Notes: generated by a model not told the origin, from the letters alone. 18,442 nt of DNA from a bacterium (GCA_004561555.1 SFVH01000032.1:1-18442), one strand, 5' to 3'. Counted from the first letter of the stretch, positions 1 through 7,226 are shown. A program made the numbers and translations.

Positions 1-96
1 GCCCTCCCCTTCGCCGGCGACGAGCGCAAGGTGGTGAAAGTCGGTGTGGTGTTCAGCCGCGACACCCACACCCTCCAAGAGTGGAAACAAGCATAG
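1..96 (+). CDS. C-terminal fragment, probably AAA-ATPase-like/PD-(D/E)XK nuclease family protein (partial)
   Basis: An open frame enters from the left edge and stops at TAG 94-96, giving 31 residues that begin ALPFAGDERK and end LQEWKQA. The pattern of a hydrophobic KVVKVGVVF strand followed by a short 'T-L-x-E-W' tail resembles the C-terminus of the large Bacteroidales family with an AAA-ATPase-like domain plus a PD-(D/E)XK nuclease domain (PDDEXK_9, formerly DUF1703). This is recognition from memory of a short tail, so it is tentative. No catalytic residue lies inside the window. By count about 60 of 96 bases are G or C, clearly richer than the AT-rich genes that follow. That fits the mobile, many-copy nature of this family, but could also just be codon bias. 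The next gene starts 6 bases later, so read-through transcription is possible. Confidence 0.45.
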   Translation, partial: ALPFAGDERKVVKVGVVFSRDTHTLQEWKQA

Positions 97-102
97 AAAG
101 AT

Positions 103-483
103 ATGATGAACGGGGAAAAATTCAGTTGGAAAAAACGCGCGAAAAGTTTTGTTTACGCATTTGCCGGAATATTAAGGCTGATAAAATGTGAGCACAATGC
201 ACGCATTCATATTGTCCTTACGATTTGTGCCATAACCTTAGGAATATTACTTAAAATTTCCCCAATTGAATGGATTGCGATAACACTATGTATTGGAGGC
301 GTTTTTTCGGCAGAAGCTGTTAATTCATCAATTGAAACACTATCCGACCGTGTTACTACAAAGAACGATGAGTATATCAAACAAGCCAAAGACTATGCCT
401 CCGGAGCAGTATTATTTATAGCAATAGCGGCATTAATTGTAGGTTGCATAATATTCATTCCAAAGCTCATTGATTTATTATGA
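103..483 (+). CDS. dgkA: Diacylglycerol kinase family protein (DgkA/undecaprenol kinase type)
   Basis: A small membrane kinase of 126 residues that phosphorylates a lipid alcohol at the inner membrane. In this family the substrate is diacylglycerol or undecaprenol, and in bacteria that lack the membrane-derived oligosaccharide cycle undecaprenol recycling is the usual guess. All catalytic-site residues known from E. coli DgkA have counterparts at a constant offset of two: E30, E71, N74, E78, K96 and D97, within the blocks AEAVNSSIETLSDRV (70-84) and IKQAKDYASGAV (92-103). Three hydrophobic segments lie at about 36-52, 55-70 and 101-119. Two Met codons stand in tandem (103 and 106), so the start could be either. 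The stop overlaps the start of the PAP2 gene as ATGA, which suggests translational coupling. The lipid substrate cannot be read from sequence. Confidence 0.9.
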   Translation: MMNGEKFSWKKRAKSFVYAFAGILRLIKCEHNARIHIVLTICAITLGILLKISPIEWIAITLCIGGVFSAEAVNSSIETLSDRVTTKNDEYIKQAKDYASGAVLFIAIAALIVGCIIFIPKLIDLL

Positions 484-1037
484 AACAACTCTTAATTATC
501 CTCCTAACCCTAAGTGTCAATATCACAGCCATAGCACAAGAATATGAACTGTCTGATAAACGAAAAGCAGTAAAAACATCCGGTGACATACTTCTTGTGG
601 CAATGCCCCTATCTACACTGACAGCAGTGCTTATTGAGAAAGACTGGACTGGCCTAAAGCAAGCTGCATTTTCAACCGCCACCACACTTGGCACAACCTA
701 TTTATTGAAATACACAATTAAAAAGCAACGTCCAGACTATAGCGACAATCACTCCTTTCCTTCCGCCCACACATCAATAATGTATGCCAACGCTGCTTTT
801 GTGCAACGACGTTACGGGTGGAAATTCGGTGCACCGGCATATGTTGTCGCTACATATGTGGCATGGAGTCGAGTCTATGGCAAGAAACACGACTGGTGGG
901 ATGTTGTTGCCGGCGCAGCAATCGGTGCCGGCAGTTCATACATCTTCACTCGTCCATTTTCACAAAAATATGACCTACAAATTGCTCCGGTGACTGATGG
1001 TGAACATTTTGGAGTAAGTGCCTCATTAACATTCTAA
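480..1037 (+). CDS. PAP2 superfamily lipid phosphatase with signal peptide
   Basis: A 185-residue acid phosphatase of the PAP2 family, which removes phosphate or pyrophosphate from membrane lipids. All three signature blocks are present: K77 to R84-P85 (KYTIKKQRP), P94-S-A-H97, and S130-R131 through H137 to D141 (SRVYGKKHDWWD). H97, H137 and D141 would form the catalytic centre. Residues 1-20 look like a signal peptide ending in AIAQ, so the active site should face the periplasm. The last residues (FGVSASLTF) resemble an amphipathic strand ending in Phe, like a barrel C-terminus, which is unusual for a plain PAP2 enzyme. It starts inside the stop codon of the upstream lipid kinase, so the two are probably made together. 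Undecaprenyl-diphosphate, phosphatidylglycerophosphate and lipid A phosphate are all possible substrates, and I cannot choose among them. Confidence 0.87.
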   Translation: MKQLLIILLTLSVNITAIAQEYELSDKRKAVKTSGDILLVAMPLSTLTAVLIEKDWTGLKQAAFSTATTLGTTYLLKYTIKKQRPDYSDNHSFPSAHTSIMYANAAFVQRRYGWKFGAPAYVVATYVAWSRVYGKKHDWWDVVAGAAIGAGSSYIFTRPFSQKYDLQIAPVTDGEHFGVSASLTF

Positions 1038-1050
1038 ATAAAAATAATAA

Positions 1051-1359
1051 ATGATAGTATATAACACAACATATCACGCTCATAAAGATATAGCCACCCA
1101 ATTTGTAGTGTGGCTAAAAACATACTATATTCCCAAAGCCACTGCCTGCAACCGCATCAGCGGAGCACGTTTAACAAAAGTCTTAAATGCAGAAGAAAGC
1201 GATGGTGTCAATTACTCTCTTCAATTTAACGCAACCGATTTAGACACTCTTCGCCAATGGTATGAAGAAGTTGGCGACGAATTGGTGGTGATGATGAGCA
1301 AATCATTCGGACAAAAAGTGGCAGGCTTTTCCACTCTTCTTGAAGAAATTGACATTTGA
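1051..1359 (+). CDS. DUF4286 family protein
   Basis: A 102-residue cytoplasmic protein without signal peptide or membrane segment. It matches the DUF4286 family as I remember it: it starts MIVYNTTYHA, contains VVWLKTYYIPKA around 19-30 and a YSLQF strand with DLDTLRQWYEE, and ends GFSTLLEEIDI. The fold looks like a small ferredoxin-like alpha/beta domain. Function is unknown. It sits 13 bases after the PAP2 gene and 3 bases before ruvC, and the DUF4286-ruvC neighbourhood is one I recognise from Bacteroidales. Nothing in the sequence indicates an enzymatic site. A structural or regulatory role tied to the downstream Holliday-junction nuclease is only a guess from adjacency. Confidence 0.85.
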   Translation: MIVYNTTYHAHKDIATQFVVWLKTYYIPKATACNRISGARLTKVLNAEESDGVNYSLQFNATDLDTLRQWYEEVGDELVVMMSKSFGQKVAGFSTLLEEIDI

Positions 1360-1362
1360 GCA

Positions 1363-1926
1363 ATGCAAGATTGGGACAAAGTAATAATAGGGATTGACCC
1401 CGGTACTAACGTGATGGGTTATGGAGTGCTTGGCATAAAACATCACAAACCGGAGCTAATTGCAATGGGTGTGATTTTGCTAAACAAATTTGACGACCAT
1501 TATTTGCGATTGCGACGCATATATGAAAGAGTAAGCGGACTCATAGAGCAATATCTTCCCGATGAAATGGCCCTTGAAGCACCCTTTTATGGCAAAAATG
1601 TGCAATCAATGCTGAAATTAGGACGAGCACAAGGGGTAGCAATGGCTGCCGCCCTTATTCGCGATATCCATATTTCCGAATATGCCCCTCTAAAAGTTAA
1701 ACAAGCCATTACAGGCAATGGCGGTGCCGCAAAAGAACAAGTGGCTGAAATGCTTCGTCGCATCCTGAATATTCCACGCGAATCAATCGACCCTCATTTG
1801 GATGCTACCGATGCATTAGGCGTAGCCCTATGCCATTTCTATGAGTCACAACGCCCTACTACACACCGCCAATATAAGTCGTGGAAAGATTTCGTGGCTC
1901 GCAATGCAGACAAGGTTAAACGATAA
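1363..1926 (+). CDS. ruvC: Crossover junction endodeoxyribonuclease RuvC
   Basis: The Holliday-junction resolvase, which nicks two strands of a four-way junction during recombinational repair together with RuvAB. At 187 residues the length is normal. The metal-binding acids are visible: D12 in IIGIDPGTNVMGYGV, E72 in ALEAPFYGKN, and the pair D147/D150 in HLDATDALGVALCH. The basic stretch KVKQAITGNG (111-120) and the AAKEQV helix are also typical. The ATG at 1363, 3 bases past the DUF4286 stop, places the first catalytic Asp at the expected distance from the N-terminus, so the start is well supported. The ruvA and ruvB genes are not in the window. No separate promoter is evident, so transcription probably comes from upstream in the same set of genes. 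Confidence 0.96.
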   Translation: MQDWDKVIIGIDPGTNVMGYGVLGIKHHKPELIAMGVILLNKFDDHYLRLRRIYERVSGLIEQYLPDEMALEAPFYGKNVQSMLKLGRAQGVAMAAALIRDIHISEYAPLKVKQAITGNGGAAKEQVAEMLRRILNIPRESIDPHLDATDALGVALCHFYESQRPTTHRQYKSWKDFVARNADKVKR

Positions 1927-1960
1927 AATATTGAATAAGCACATAATAGACATGAGCCCA

Positions 1961-2003
1961 TAAAAAGCAAATGACGTGTAACTCATTGAGCTACACGCCA
2001 TTT
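1961..2003 (-). terminator. Rho-independent terminator of dnaK (minus strand)
   Basis: Arms 1969-1985 and 1987-2003 are 17-base inverted repeats around a single central base. Two positions are G-T wobbles when read as minus-strand RNA but A-C mismatches when read on the plus strand. On the minus strand the hairpin lies 33 bases after the dnaK stop and is followed, after a short GC step, by a run of five T (complement of 1962-1966). The wobble asymmetry and the T-run both say it serves dnaK. It may weakly stop ruvC transcripts coming the other way. Confidence 0.85.
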
Positions 2004-2036
2004 GATAGTGTTTTGAAATGTCTTTGCTTATCAAAC

Positions 2037-3959
2037 TTACTTCACCTCCTCGAAGTCGGCATCTTGGACAGTGTCACCACCTTGGTTGCCTTGTTGCTGA
2101 CCGCCGGCAGCGCCTGCACCAGGATTGAAGCCTGCACCTTGAGCACCGGAAGCTTGCTGTTGAGCATTGTAGATGTCTTGAGCAGCTGTTTGTAAAGCTG
2201 CTTGAAGCTTATCAATAGCGGGGTCGATAGCATCTATATTTTGTGCTTTGTGAGCTTCCTTCAACTCGTTGAGAGCAGCATCTACTGCGCTACGTTTGTC
2301 GGCAGCAAACTTATCTCCAAGTTCATTGAGCTGCTTTTCTGTTTGGAAAATTACGGCATCCGCCTTATTAATTTTGTCGATGCGTTCTTTTTCTTTAGCG
2401 TCGGCAGCGGCATTTGCAGCTGCTTCGTCTTTCATACGTTGGATTTCAGCGTCGGTGAGACCGCTTGAAGCTTCAATACGAATACTTTGCTCTTTACCTG
2501 TTGCTTTATCCTTAGCCGATACATTCAAGATACCGTTTGCATCGATTTCAAAAGTCACTTCGATTTGCGGGATTCCACGCGGTGCCGGAGCAATACCATC
2601 GAGGTGGAAACGACCGAGAGATTTGTCGTCTTTAGCCAATGGACGTTCACCTTGGAGCACGTTGATTTCCACAGATGGTTGATTATCGACAGCTGTAGAG
2701 AATGTTTCGCTCTTACGAGTCGGGATTGTGGTGTTGGCATCAATAAGTTTTGTCATCACACCGCCGAGGGTTTCTATACCCACCGACAAAGGCACAACAT
2801 CCAACAGCACTACGTCTTTAACATCGCCGCTGAGCACACCGCCTTGGATTGCAGCACCTACGGCTACCACTTCATCCGGGTTTACACCCTTAGAAGGCGT
2901 TTTGCCGAAGAATTTCTCCACGATTTGTTGCACTGCAGGGATACGAGTCGAGCCACCGACAAGGATAACTTCATCAATATCCGAAGCAGTCATACCAGCA
3001 TCCTTAAGAGCTTGTTGGCAAGGAGTGATAGTGGCTTGAATCAAGCTGTCACACAGTTGCTCGAACTTTGCACGAGTGAGAGTTTTCACAAGGTGTTCGG
3101 GAATGCCGTTTACCGGCATGATATACGGGAGGTTGATTTCCGTAGATGTAGAACTTGAAAGCTCAATTTTTGCTTTTTCAGCGGCTTCTTTAAGGCGTTG
3201 AAGAGCCATCGCATCTTTACGCAAATCTACGCCCTTGTCAGCGAGGAATTCGTCAGCAAGCCAGTCGATAATCTTGTGGTCAAAGTCGTCGCCACCGAGG
3301 TGAGTGTCACCGTTGGTAGATTTTACTTCAAACACACCATCGCCCAATTCAAGAATAGAGATATCAAAAGTACCGCCACCGAGGTCAAAAACGGCGATTT
3401 TTTTGTCTGATTGGCTTTTGTCAAGACCATATGCAAGAGCTGCTGCAGTAGGCTCGTTCACTATACGGCGCACTTTAAGGCCCGCGATTTCACCGGCTTC
3501 TTTAGTGGCTTGACGCTGCGAGTCGTTGAAGTAAGCCGGCACTGTGATAACAGCTTCAGTAACGGTTTGACCGAGATAATCTTCAGCCGTTTTCTTCATT
3601 TTTTGAAGAATCATTGCTGAGATTTCTTGCGGAGTATATTGGCGACCATCGATATCAACACGCGGCGTGTTGTTGTCGCCACGTGTCACCTTGTAAGGTA
3701 CACGTTCGATTTCTTTTTGCACACGGTCGTAGGTTTCCCCCATGAAACGCTTGATAGAGAAGATGGTGCGAGTAGGGTTGGTTACCGCCTGACGCTTTGC
3801 CGGGTCGCCGATTTTTCTTTCGCCGCCATCAACAAAAGCAACAATTGAAGGAGTAGTGTTACGACCTTCGCTGTTAGGAATTACTACAGGGTCTTTACCC
3901 TCAAGGACAGATACGCAAGAGTTGGTAGTACCCAAGTCAATACCAATGATTTTTCCCAT
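2037..3959 (-). CDS. dnaK: Molecular chaperone DnaK (Hsp70)
   Basis: A full-length 640-residue Hsp70 chaperone that binds unfolded peptide segments in an ATP-dependent cycle with DnaJ and GrpE. The nucleotide-binding domain shows IGIDLGTTNS (5-14), NEPTAAALAYG (168-178), VFDLGGGTFDISI (190-202) and VILVGGSTRIPAVQ (331-344). The interdomain linker VVLLDV is at 383-388. The substrate-binding domain and helical lid follow. A Gly/Gln/Ala-rich tail (about 602-630) leads to DADFEEVK, close to the E. coli C-terminus. The gene stands alone: no grpE or dnaJ is adjacent. It is divergent from the methylmalonyl-CoA operon across 288 bases. I see no CIRCE element upstream. The ATG is fixed by the conserved MGKIIGIDLG start. 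Nothing is unusual in the protein itself. Confidence 0.98.
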   Translation of the reverse strand: MGKIIGIDLGTTNSCVSVLEGKDPVVIPNSEGRNTTPSIVAFVDGGERKIGDPAKRQAVTNPTRTIFSIKRFMGETYDRVQKEIERVPYKVTRGDNNTPRVDIDGRQYTPQEISAMILQKMKKTAEDYLGQTVTEAVITVPAYFNDSQRQATKEAGEIAGLKVRRIVNEPTAAALAYGLDKSQSDKKIAVFDLGGGTFDISILELGDGVFEVKSTNGDTHLGGDDFDHKIIDWLADEFLADKGVDLRKDAMALQRLKEAAEKAKIELSSSTSTEINLPYIMPVNGIPEHLVKTLTRAKFEQLCDSLIQATITPCQQALKDAGMTASDIDEVILVGGSTRIPAVQQIVEKFFGKTPSKGVNPDEVVAVGAAIQGGVLSGDVKDVVLLDVVPLSVGIETLGGVMTKLIDANTTIPTRKSETFSTAVDNQPSVEINVLQGERPLAKDDKSLGRFHLDGIAPAPRGIPQIEVTFEIDANGILNVSAKDKATGKEQSIRIEASSGLTDAEIQRMKDEAAANAAADAKEKERIDKINKADAVIFQTEKQLNELGDKFAADKRSAVDAALNELKEAHKAQNIDAIDPAIDKLQAALQTAAQDIYNAQQQASGAQGAGFNPGAGAAGGQQQGNQGGDTVQDADFEEVK

Positions 3960-4247
3960 AATTGTATAATTTTTATTTGTTATTAATCAATTTAATTATC
4001 ATCGCTACAATCAGCGACACTCATGTAATGACAAAACTTGTGCCAAACTCTCAAAAAAAATAATCCGGGAGTCGATAGCGAGGGATTTACTGACATTACG
4101 TCAGTCAAAAACTGCCAATAAGTACTGAAGTTTGGTCAAATTAACATTCATTCAAACATTTTTCTCCATAAATAACGGCAGATTGCAGTTTTTATAGTAA
4201 TTTTGTAGTTGACTAATAGTGTCACAACACTTTTAATTTAATATATT
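3960..4247. promoter_or_regulatory. Divergent intergenic control region between dnaK and the mce operon
   Basis: A 288-bp AT-rich stretch with no convincing ORF lies between two diverging start codons, so it must hold both promoters. Visible structures: an inverted repeat TCGCT/AGCGA at 4002-4017 near the dnaK start, a perfect 6-bp inverted repeat ACTGAC-5-GTCAGT at 4089-4105 near the middle, and a 5-bp hairpin at 4218-4231 just before mce. For dnaK I find only a weak promoter candidate on the minus strand: TTTG (complement of 4044-4047), then 16 bases, then TACATGAG (complement of 4020-4027). No CIRCE repeat is present. Which of the repeats matters is unknown. Confidence 0.5.
4198..4205 (+). 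promoter_or_regulatory. Putative -7 promoter box (TAATTTTG) for the mce operon
   Basis: TAATTTTG is a full match to the TAnnTTTG -7 consensus of the Bacteroidetes primary sigma factor. It lies 42 bases before the mce start, giving a predicted 5' leader of roughly 35 bases. I do not find a TTTG -33 element at the expected spacing; the region 20 bases upstream reads CGGC-like. It is therefore a single-box prediction. Confidence 0.5.
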
Positions 4248-4658
4248 ATGAATATTTCTCACATTGAACACCTTGGAATTGCTGTCAAGAGCCTTGACGA
4301 AGCCATTCCTTATTACGAAAACATCCTTGGCATGAAGTGCTATGCCGTGGAGGAAGTTGCCGACCAAAAAGTGAAGACCGCATTCTTCAAGGTGGGGCAA
4401 ACCAAAATTGAGCTTCTTGAGCCTACATGCGAAGAGAGCACAATTGCAAAATTTATTGAAAAACGAGGCGAAGGCATTCATCATATGGCATTTGCCGTAG
4501 CCGACGGTGTGGCAAACGCATTGGCAGAAGTGGAAGCCAAGGGCGTACGTCTAATTGACAAAGCACCTCGTAAAGGCGCAGAAGGATTGAATATTGCGTT
4601 TTTACATCCTAAATCGACTGCCGGCGTTCTCACCGAGCTATGTGAAAAACCTGAATAA
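4248..4658 (+). CDS. mce: Methylmalonyl-CoA epimerase
   Basis: A 136-residue enzyme of the vicinal-oxygen-chelate (glyoxalase) fold that interconverts (R)- and (S)-methylmalonyl-CoA. Predicted metal ligands sit at the family positions: H8 in HLGIAV, E55 in KIELLEP (the position that is Gln in the Propionibacterium enzyme), H78/H79 in GIHHMAFAV, and E130 in GVLTELCE. The conserved NIAFLHPKSTAGVLTEL block (115-131) separates it from generic glyoxalases. Two beta-alpha-beta-beta-beta modules are evident. It is the first gene of the operon, 39 bases before the carboxyltransferase. This fits its role of converting the mutase product into the stereoisomer used by the decarboxylase. Confidence 0.95.
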   Translation: MNISHIEHLGIAVKSLDEAIPYYENILGMKCYAVEEVADQKVKTAFFKVGQTKIELLEPTCEESTIAKFIEKRGEGIHHMAFAVADGVANALAEVEAKGVRLIDKAPRKGAEGLNIAFLHPKSTAGVLTELCEKPE

Positions 4659-4697
4659 ACGACAAACAAGAACTCACAAAAATCAAACATTGACAAT

Positions 4698-6251
4698 ATG
4701 AGCAATCAACTTGAAAAAGTGCAAGAACTTATCGCATTGCGCGAAAAGGCACGTCTTGGTGGTGGAGAAAAAGCTATCGCCAAGCAGCACGAGAGAGGCA
4801 AATACACCGCACGCGAGCGTATTGCCCAACTTCTCGACGAAGGCAGTTTTGAAGAATTAGACATGTTTGTACAACACCGCTGTACAAACTTCGGACAAGA
4901 CAAGAAGCATTATCTTGGCGATGGTGTAGTTACCGGTTATGGTACAATCGACCACCGCCTTGTTTATGTTTTCGCACAAGACTTCACCGTATGGGGAGGC
5001 TCTTTGTCGGAAGCAATGGCAATGAAGATATGCAAGGTAATGGATATGGCTATGAAGATGGGTGCTCCGGTAATTGGCTTGAACGACTCCGGTGGTGCAC
5101 GTATTCAAGAAGGTATCAACGCTCTTGCCGGCTATGCTGAAATTTTCGAACGCAACATTTTGGCATCAGGTGTTGTGCCACAAATCTCAGCTATCCTCGG
5201 ACCATGTGCCGGTGGTGCTGTCTACTCGCCTGCGTTGACCGACTTCACTATTATGACCAAGGGCATTTCTTATATGTTCCTCACCGGACCTAAGGTTGTG
5301 AAAACAGTAACCGGCGAAGACGTGACACAAGAGCAACTTGGCGGTGCAACAATGCACTCCACCAAGTCGGGTGTAGCTCATTTCGCCACTGAAGACGGCG
5401 AAGAAGCGCTCCAACTCATCCGCAAGCTCCTCAGCTTCATTCCACAAAACAACCTTGAAGAAGCTCCGTTGGTGAAATGCGAAGACCCGATTGACCGCTT
5501 GGAAGACTCTTTGAATGAGATTGTACCCGACTCTCCCAACAAGGCATACGATATGTATAACGTAATCGGTGCAATTATCGACAATGGCGAATTCCTTGAA
5601 GTGCAACGAGATTATGCGAAAAATATCATCATTGGCTTCGCTCGTTTCAACGGCCAAAGCGTGGGCATCGTAGCCAACCAGCCGAAATACCTTGCCGGTG
5701 TGCTCGACTGCAATGCTTCTCGTAAGGCAGCTCGCTTTGTGCGCTTCTGCGATGCATTCAACATTCCTTTGGTGTCACTTGTCGACGTACCCGGCTTCCT
5801 TCCGGGCACCGGACAAGAATATAATGCCGTTATCCTTCACGGCGCAAAATTGCTTTATGCCTACGGCGAAGCCACTGTGCCCAAGGTGACCGTAACAATC
5901 CGCAAGAGCTATGGCGGTAGCCACATTGTGATGAGCTGTAAGCAACTGCGTGGCGATATGAACTACGCATGGCCGTCGGCAGAAATTGCTGTGATGGGTG
6001 CTGCCGGTGCTGCCGAAGTGCTCTATATGAAGGAAGCTAAAGAACAAGAAGATCCGAAAGCCTACATTACCGCTAAGGAAAAGGAATACACCGACTTGTT
6101 CTGCAATCCTTACAATGCTGCCAAGTATGGTTACATCGATGATGTAATTGAGCCTCGCAACACTCGTTTCCGCATCATCCGTGCGCTCCAACAATTGGCT
6201 ACAAAGAAATTGACTAACCCTGCCAAGAAGCATGGTAATATACCTTTATAA
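4698..6251 (+). CDS. mmdA: Methylmalonyl-CoA decarboxylase alpha subunit (acyl-CoA carboxyltransferase)
   Basis: A 517-residue biotin-dependent carboxyltransferase with two crotonase-like halves. It would move the carboxyl group of (S)-methylmalonyl-CoA to biotin on the carrier protein, releasing propionyl-CoA. Visible landmarks include the N-half stretch GGSLSEAMAMKI, NDSGGARIQEG and GPCAGGAVYSPALTDF with its oxyanion-hole glycines. The C-half has VDVPGFLPGTGQEYN and RKSYGGSHIVMSCKQL, then YAWPSAEIAVMGAAGA. Length is normal. Sequence alone would also fit the beta subunit of propionyl-CoA carboxylase. The epimerase before it and the membrane decarboxylase subunits after it favour the decarboxylase. 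No biotin carboxylase subunit is present in this operon, which also argues against a carboxylase. ATG at 4698 is supported by the normal family N-terminus (LEKVQELIALREKA). Confidence 0.93.
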   Translation: MSNQLEKVQELIALREKARLGGGEKAIAKQHERGKYTARERIAQLLDEGSFEELDMFVQHRCTNFGQDKKHYLGDGVVTGYGTIDHRLVYVFAQDFTVWGGSLSEAMAMKICKVMDMAMKMGAPVIGLNDSGGARIQEGINALAGYAEIFERNILASGVVPQISAILGPCAGGAVYSPALTDFTIMTKGISYMFLTGPKVVKTVTGEDVTQEQLGGATMHSTKSGVAHFATEDGEEALQLIRKLLSFIPQNNLEEAPLVKCEDPIDRLEDSLNEIVPDSPNKAYDMYNVIGAIIDNGEFLEVQRDYAKNIIIGFARFNGQSVGIVANQPKYLAGVLDCNASRKAARFVRFCDAFNIPLVSLVDVPGFLPGTGQEYNAVILHGAKLLYAYGEATVPKVTVTIRKSYGGSHIVMSCKQLRGDMNYAWPSAEIAVMGAAGAAEVLYMKEAKEQEDPKAYITAKEKEYTDLFCNPYNAAKYGYIDDVIEPRNTRFRIIRALQQLATKKLTNPAKKHGNIPL

Positions 6252-6267
6252 TAAAGCAGTAGTTTGT

Positions 6268-7176
6268 ATGAATAAAAAAATATTAACGTTATTGTTGTTA
6301 ATCACCCTCGGCGGAGCTACAATTTTTGCACAAGGCAGAAAAGGTATATGCATCAACGAGGTTATGGTGGAAAACGACAGTAATTACGTAGACGACTACG
6401 GCATGCGTCACGCATGGATAGAATTGTTCAACTCTACGTATGGCACGGTACAAATCTCAACGATGTATCTCACCGACGACAAGAGTAAGGCAAAAGAGGA
6501 ATATTACACTATTCCTCGCGCCGACGTGAACACCAAAATCCCGCCGCGCCAACATGTCGTGTTTTGGGCTGATGGCGAGCCTAACAAAGGCACGTTTCAT
6601 TTGAGCTTCAAGCTCAAGCCGGGCAAGACCAACACGATTTATCTTATAGATAGTGATGGTCTGACACTCATCGACTCCGTAGCAGTGCCTGCCACATTAA
6701 AAGCCGGACAAACTTATGCCCGCAAAGAAGATGGCGTCAAGGCTAAAGGCTGGGAGGTGAGAGACGGAAGTAATGAGAAATACATCACTCCGAGCAGCAA
6801 CAACGTAATCTTGGATAAAAACGAAAAGATTGAGGGATTTCGTGACAACGACACCACCGGTGGCTTTATGACTGTGATGGCAATGCTTGTGGTATTCTCC
6901 TCATTACTCCTGTTATGTCTAAGCTTCTATCTTATCGGTCAGCTCCATGCCGGACGCGCACGCAAGAAAAAAGCCGTTGCCACCGGAAAAGAAGTAGCTC
7001 CCAGCGCTGCGTCTCTCGACTCCGGCGAAGAGATTGCTGCCATCTGTATGGCGCTCCATGAGCATCTCAATATGCACGACAAGGAAGACTTTGTGCTCAC
7101 TATCAACAAAGTGAAACGCACCTATTCTCCTTGGAGCTCAAAGATTTACTCATTGCGTGAAACCCCGAAACGATAG
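6268..7176 (+). CDS. OadG-like decarboxylase anchor subunit with N-terminal lamin-tail-like domain
   Basis: A 302-residue protein. The open frame extends back to 6232, but ATG 6268 is preferred because it opens directly into a signal peptide (MNKKILTLLLLITLGGATIF, cleaved near A21). Residues about 27-180 form a beta-rich module beginning ICINEVMVENDSNYVDDYG, with HAWIELFNST and RQHVVFWADGEP, which resembles the lamin-tail domain. One membrane helix follows at about 200-224. A charged cytoplasmic part ends in EEIAAICMALHEHL and KRTYSPWSSKIYSLRE, the usual end of OadG/gamma (delta) subunits of sodium-pumping decarboxylases. In the complex this subunit anchors the carboxyltransferase and carrier to the membrane channel. 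Ordinary OadG is about 80-100 residues, so the extracytoplasmic domain is the odd part. It lies 16 bases after mmdA. Confidence 0.82.
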   Translation: MNKKILTLLLLITLGGATIFAQGRKGICINEVMVENDSNYVDDYGMRHAWIELFNSTYGTVQISTMYLTDDKSKAKEEYYTIPRADVNTKIPPRQHVVFWADGEPNKGTFHLSFKLKPGKTNTIYLIDSDGLTLIDSVAVPATLKAGQTYARKEDGVKAKGWEVRDGSNEKYITPSSNNVILDKNEKIEGFRDNDTTGGFMTVMAMLVVFSSLLLLCLSFYLIGQLHAGRARKKKAVATGKEVAPSAASLDSGEEIAAICMALHEHLNMHDKEDFVLTINKVKRTYSPWSSKIYSLRETPKR

Positions 7177-7226
7177 AGTTAACCATCAATAACAAAACAA
7201 AAAACATCGATAAGAAAATCATTGTT

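Noticed and set aside
2487..3158. 223-residue plus-strand open frame antisense to dnaK, with further plus-strand frames at 2269-2682 and 2728-3039
   Set aside because: They mirror the dnaK coding frame, are Ser/Cys/Arg-rich without any family resemblance, and dnaK is intact and full length on the other strand.
3960..4247. A CIRCE/HrcA operator before dnaK
   Set aside because: The TTAGCACTC-N9-GAGTGCTAA pattern is absent on both strands; only unrelated short inverted repeats are present.
5187..5657. 156-residue minus-strand frame opposite mmdA, and a similar one at 5775-6233
   Set aside because: Both lie wholly inside the conserved carboxyltransferase gene on the opposite strand and show no coherent domain.
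6232..6267. Upstream ATG at 6232 as the start of the OadG-like gene
   Set aside because: It would lie inside mmdA and put 12 extra residues before a clean signal peptide that begins at ATG 6268.
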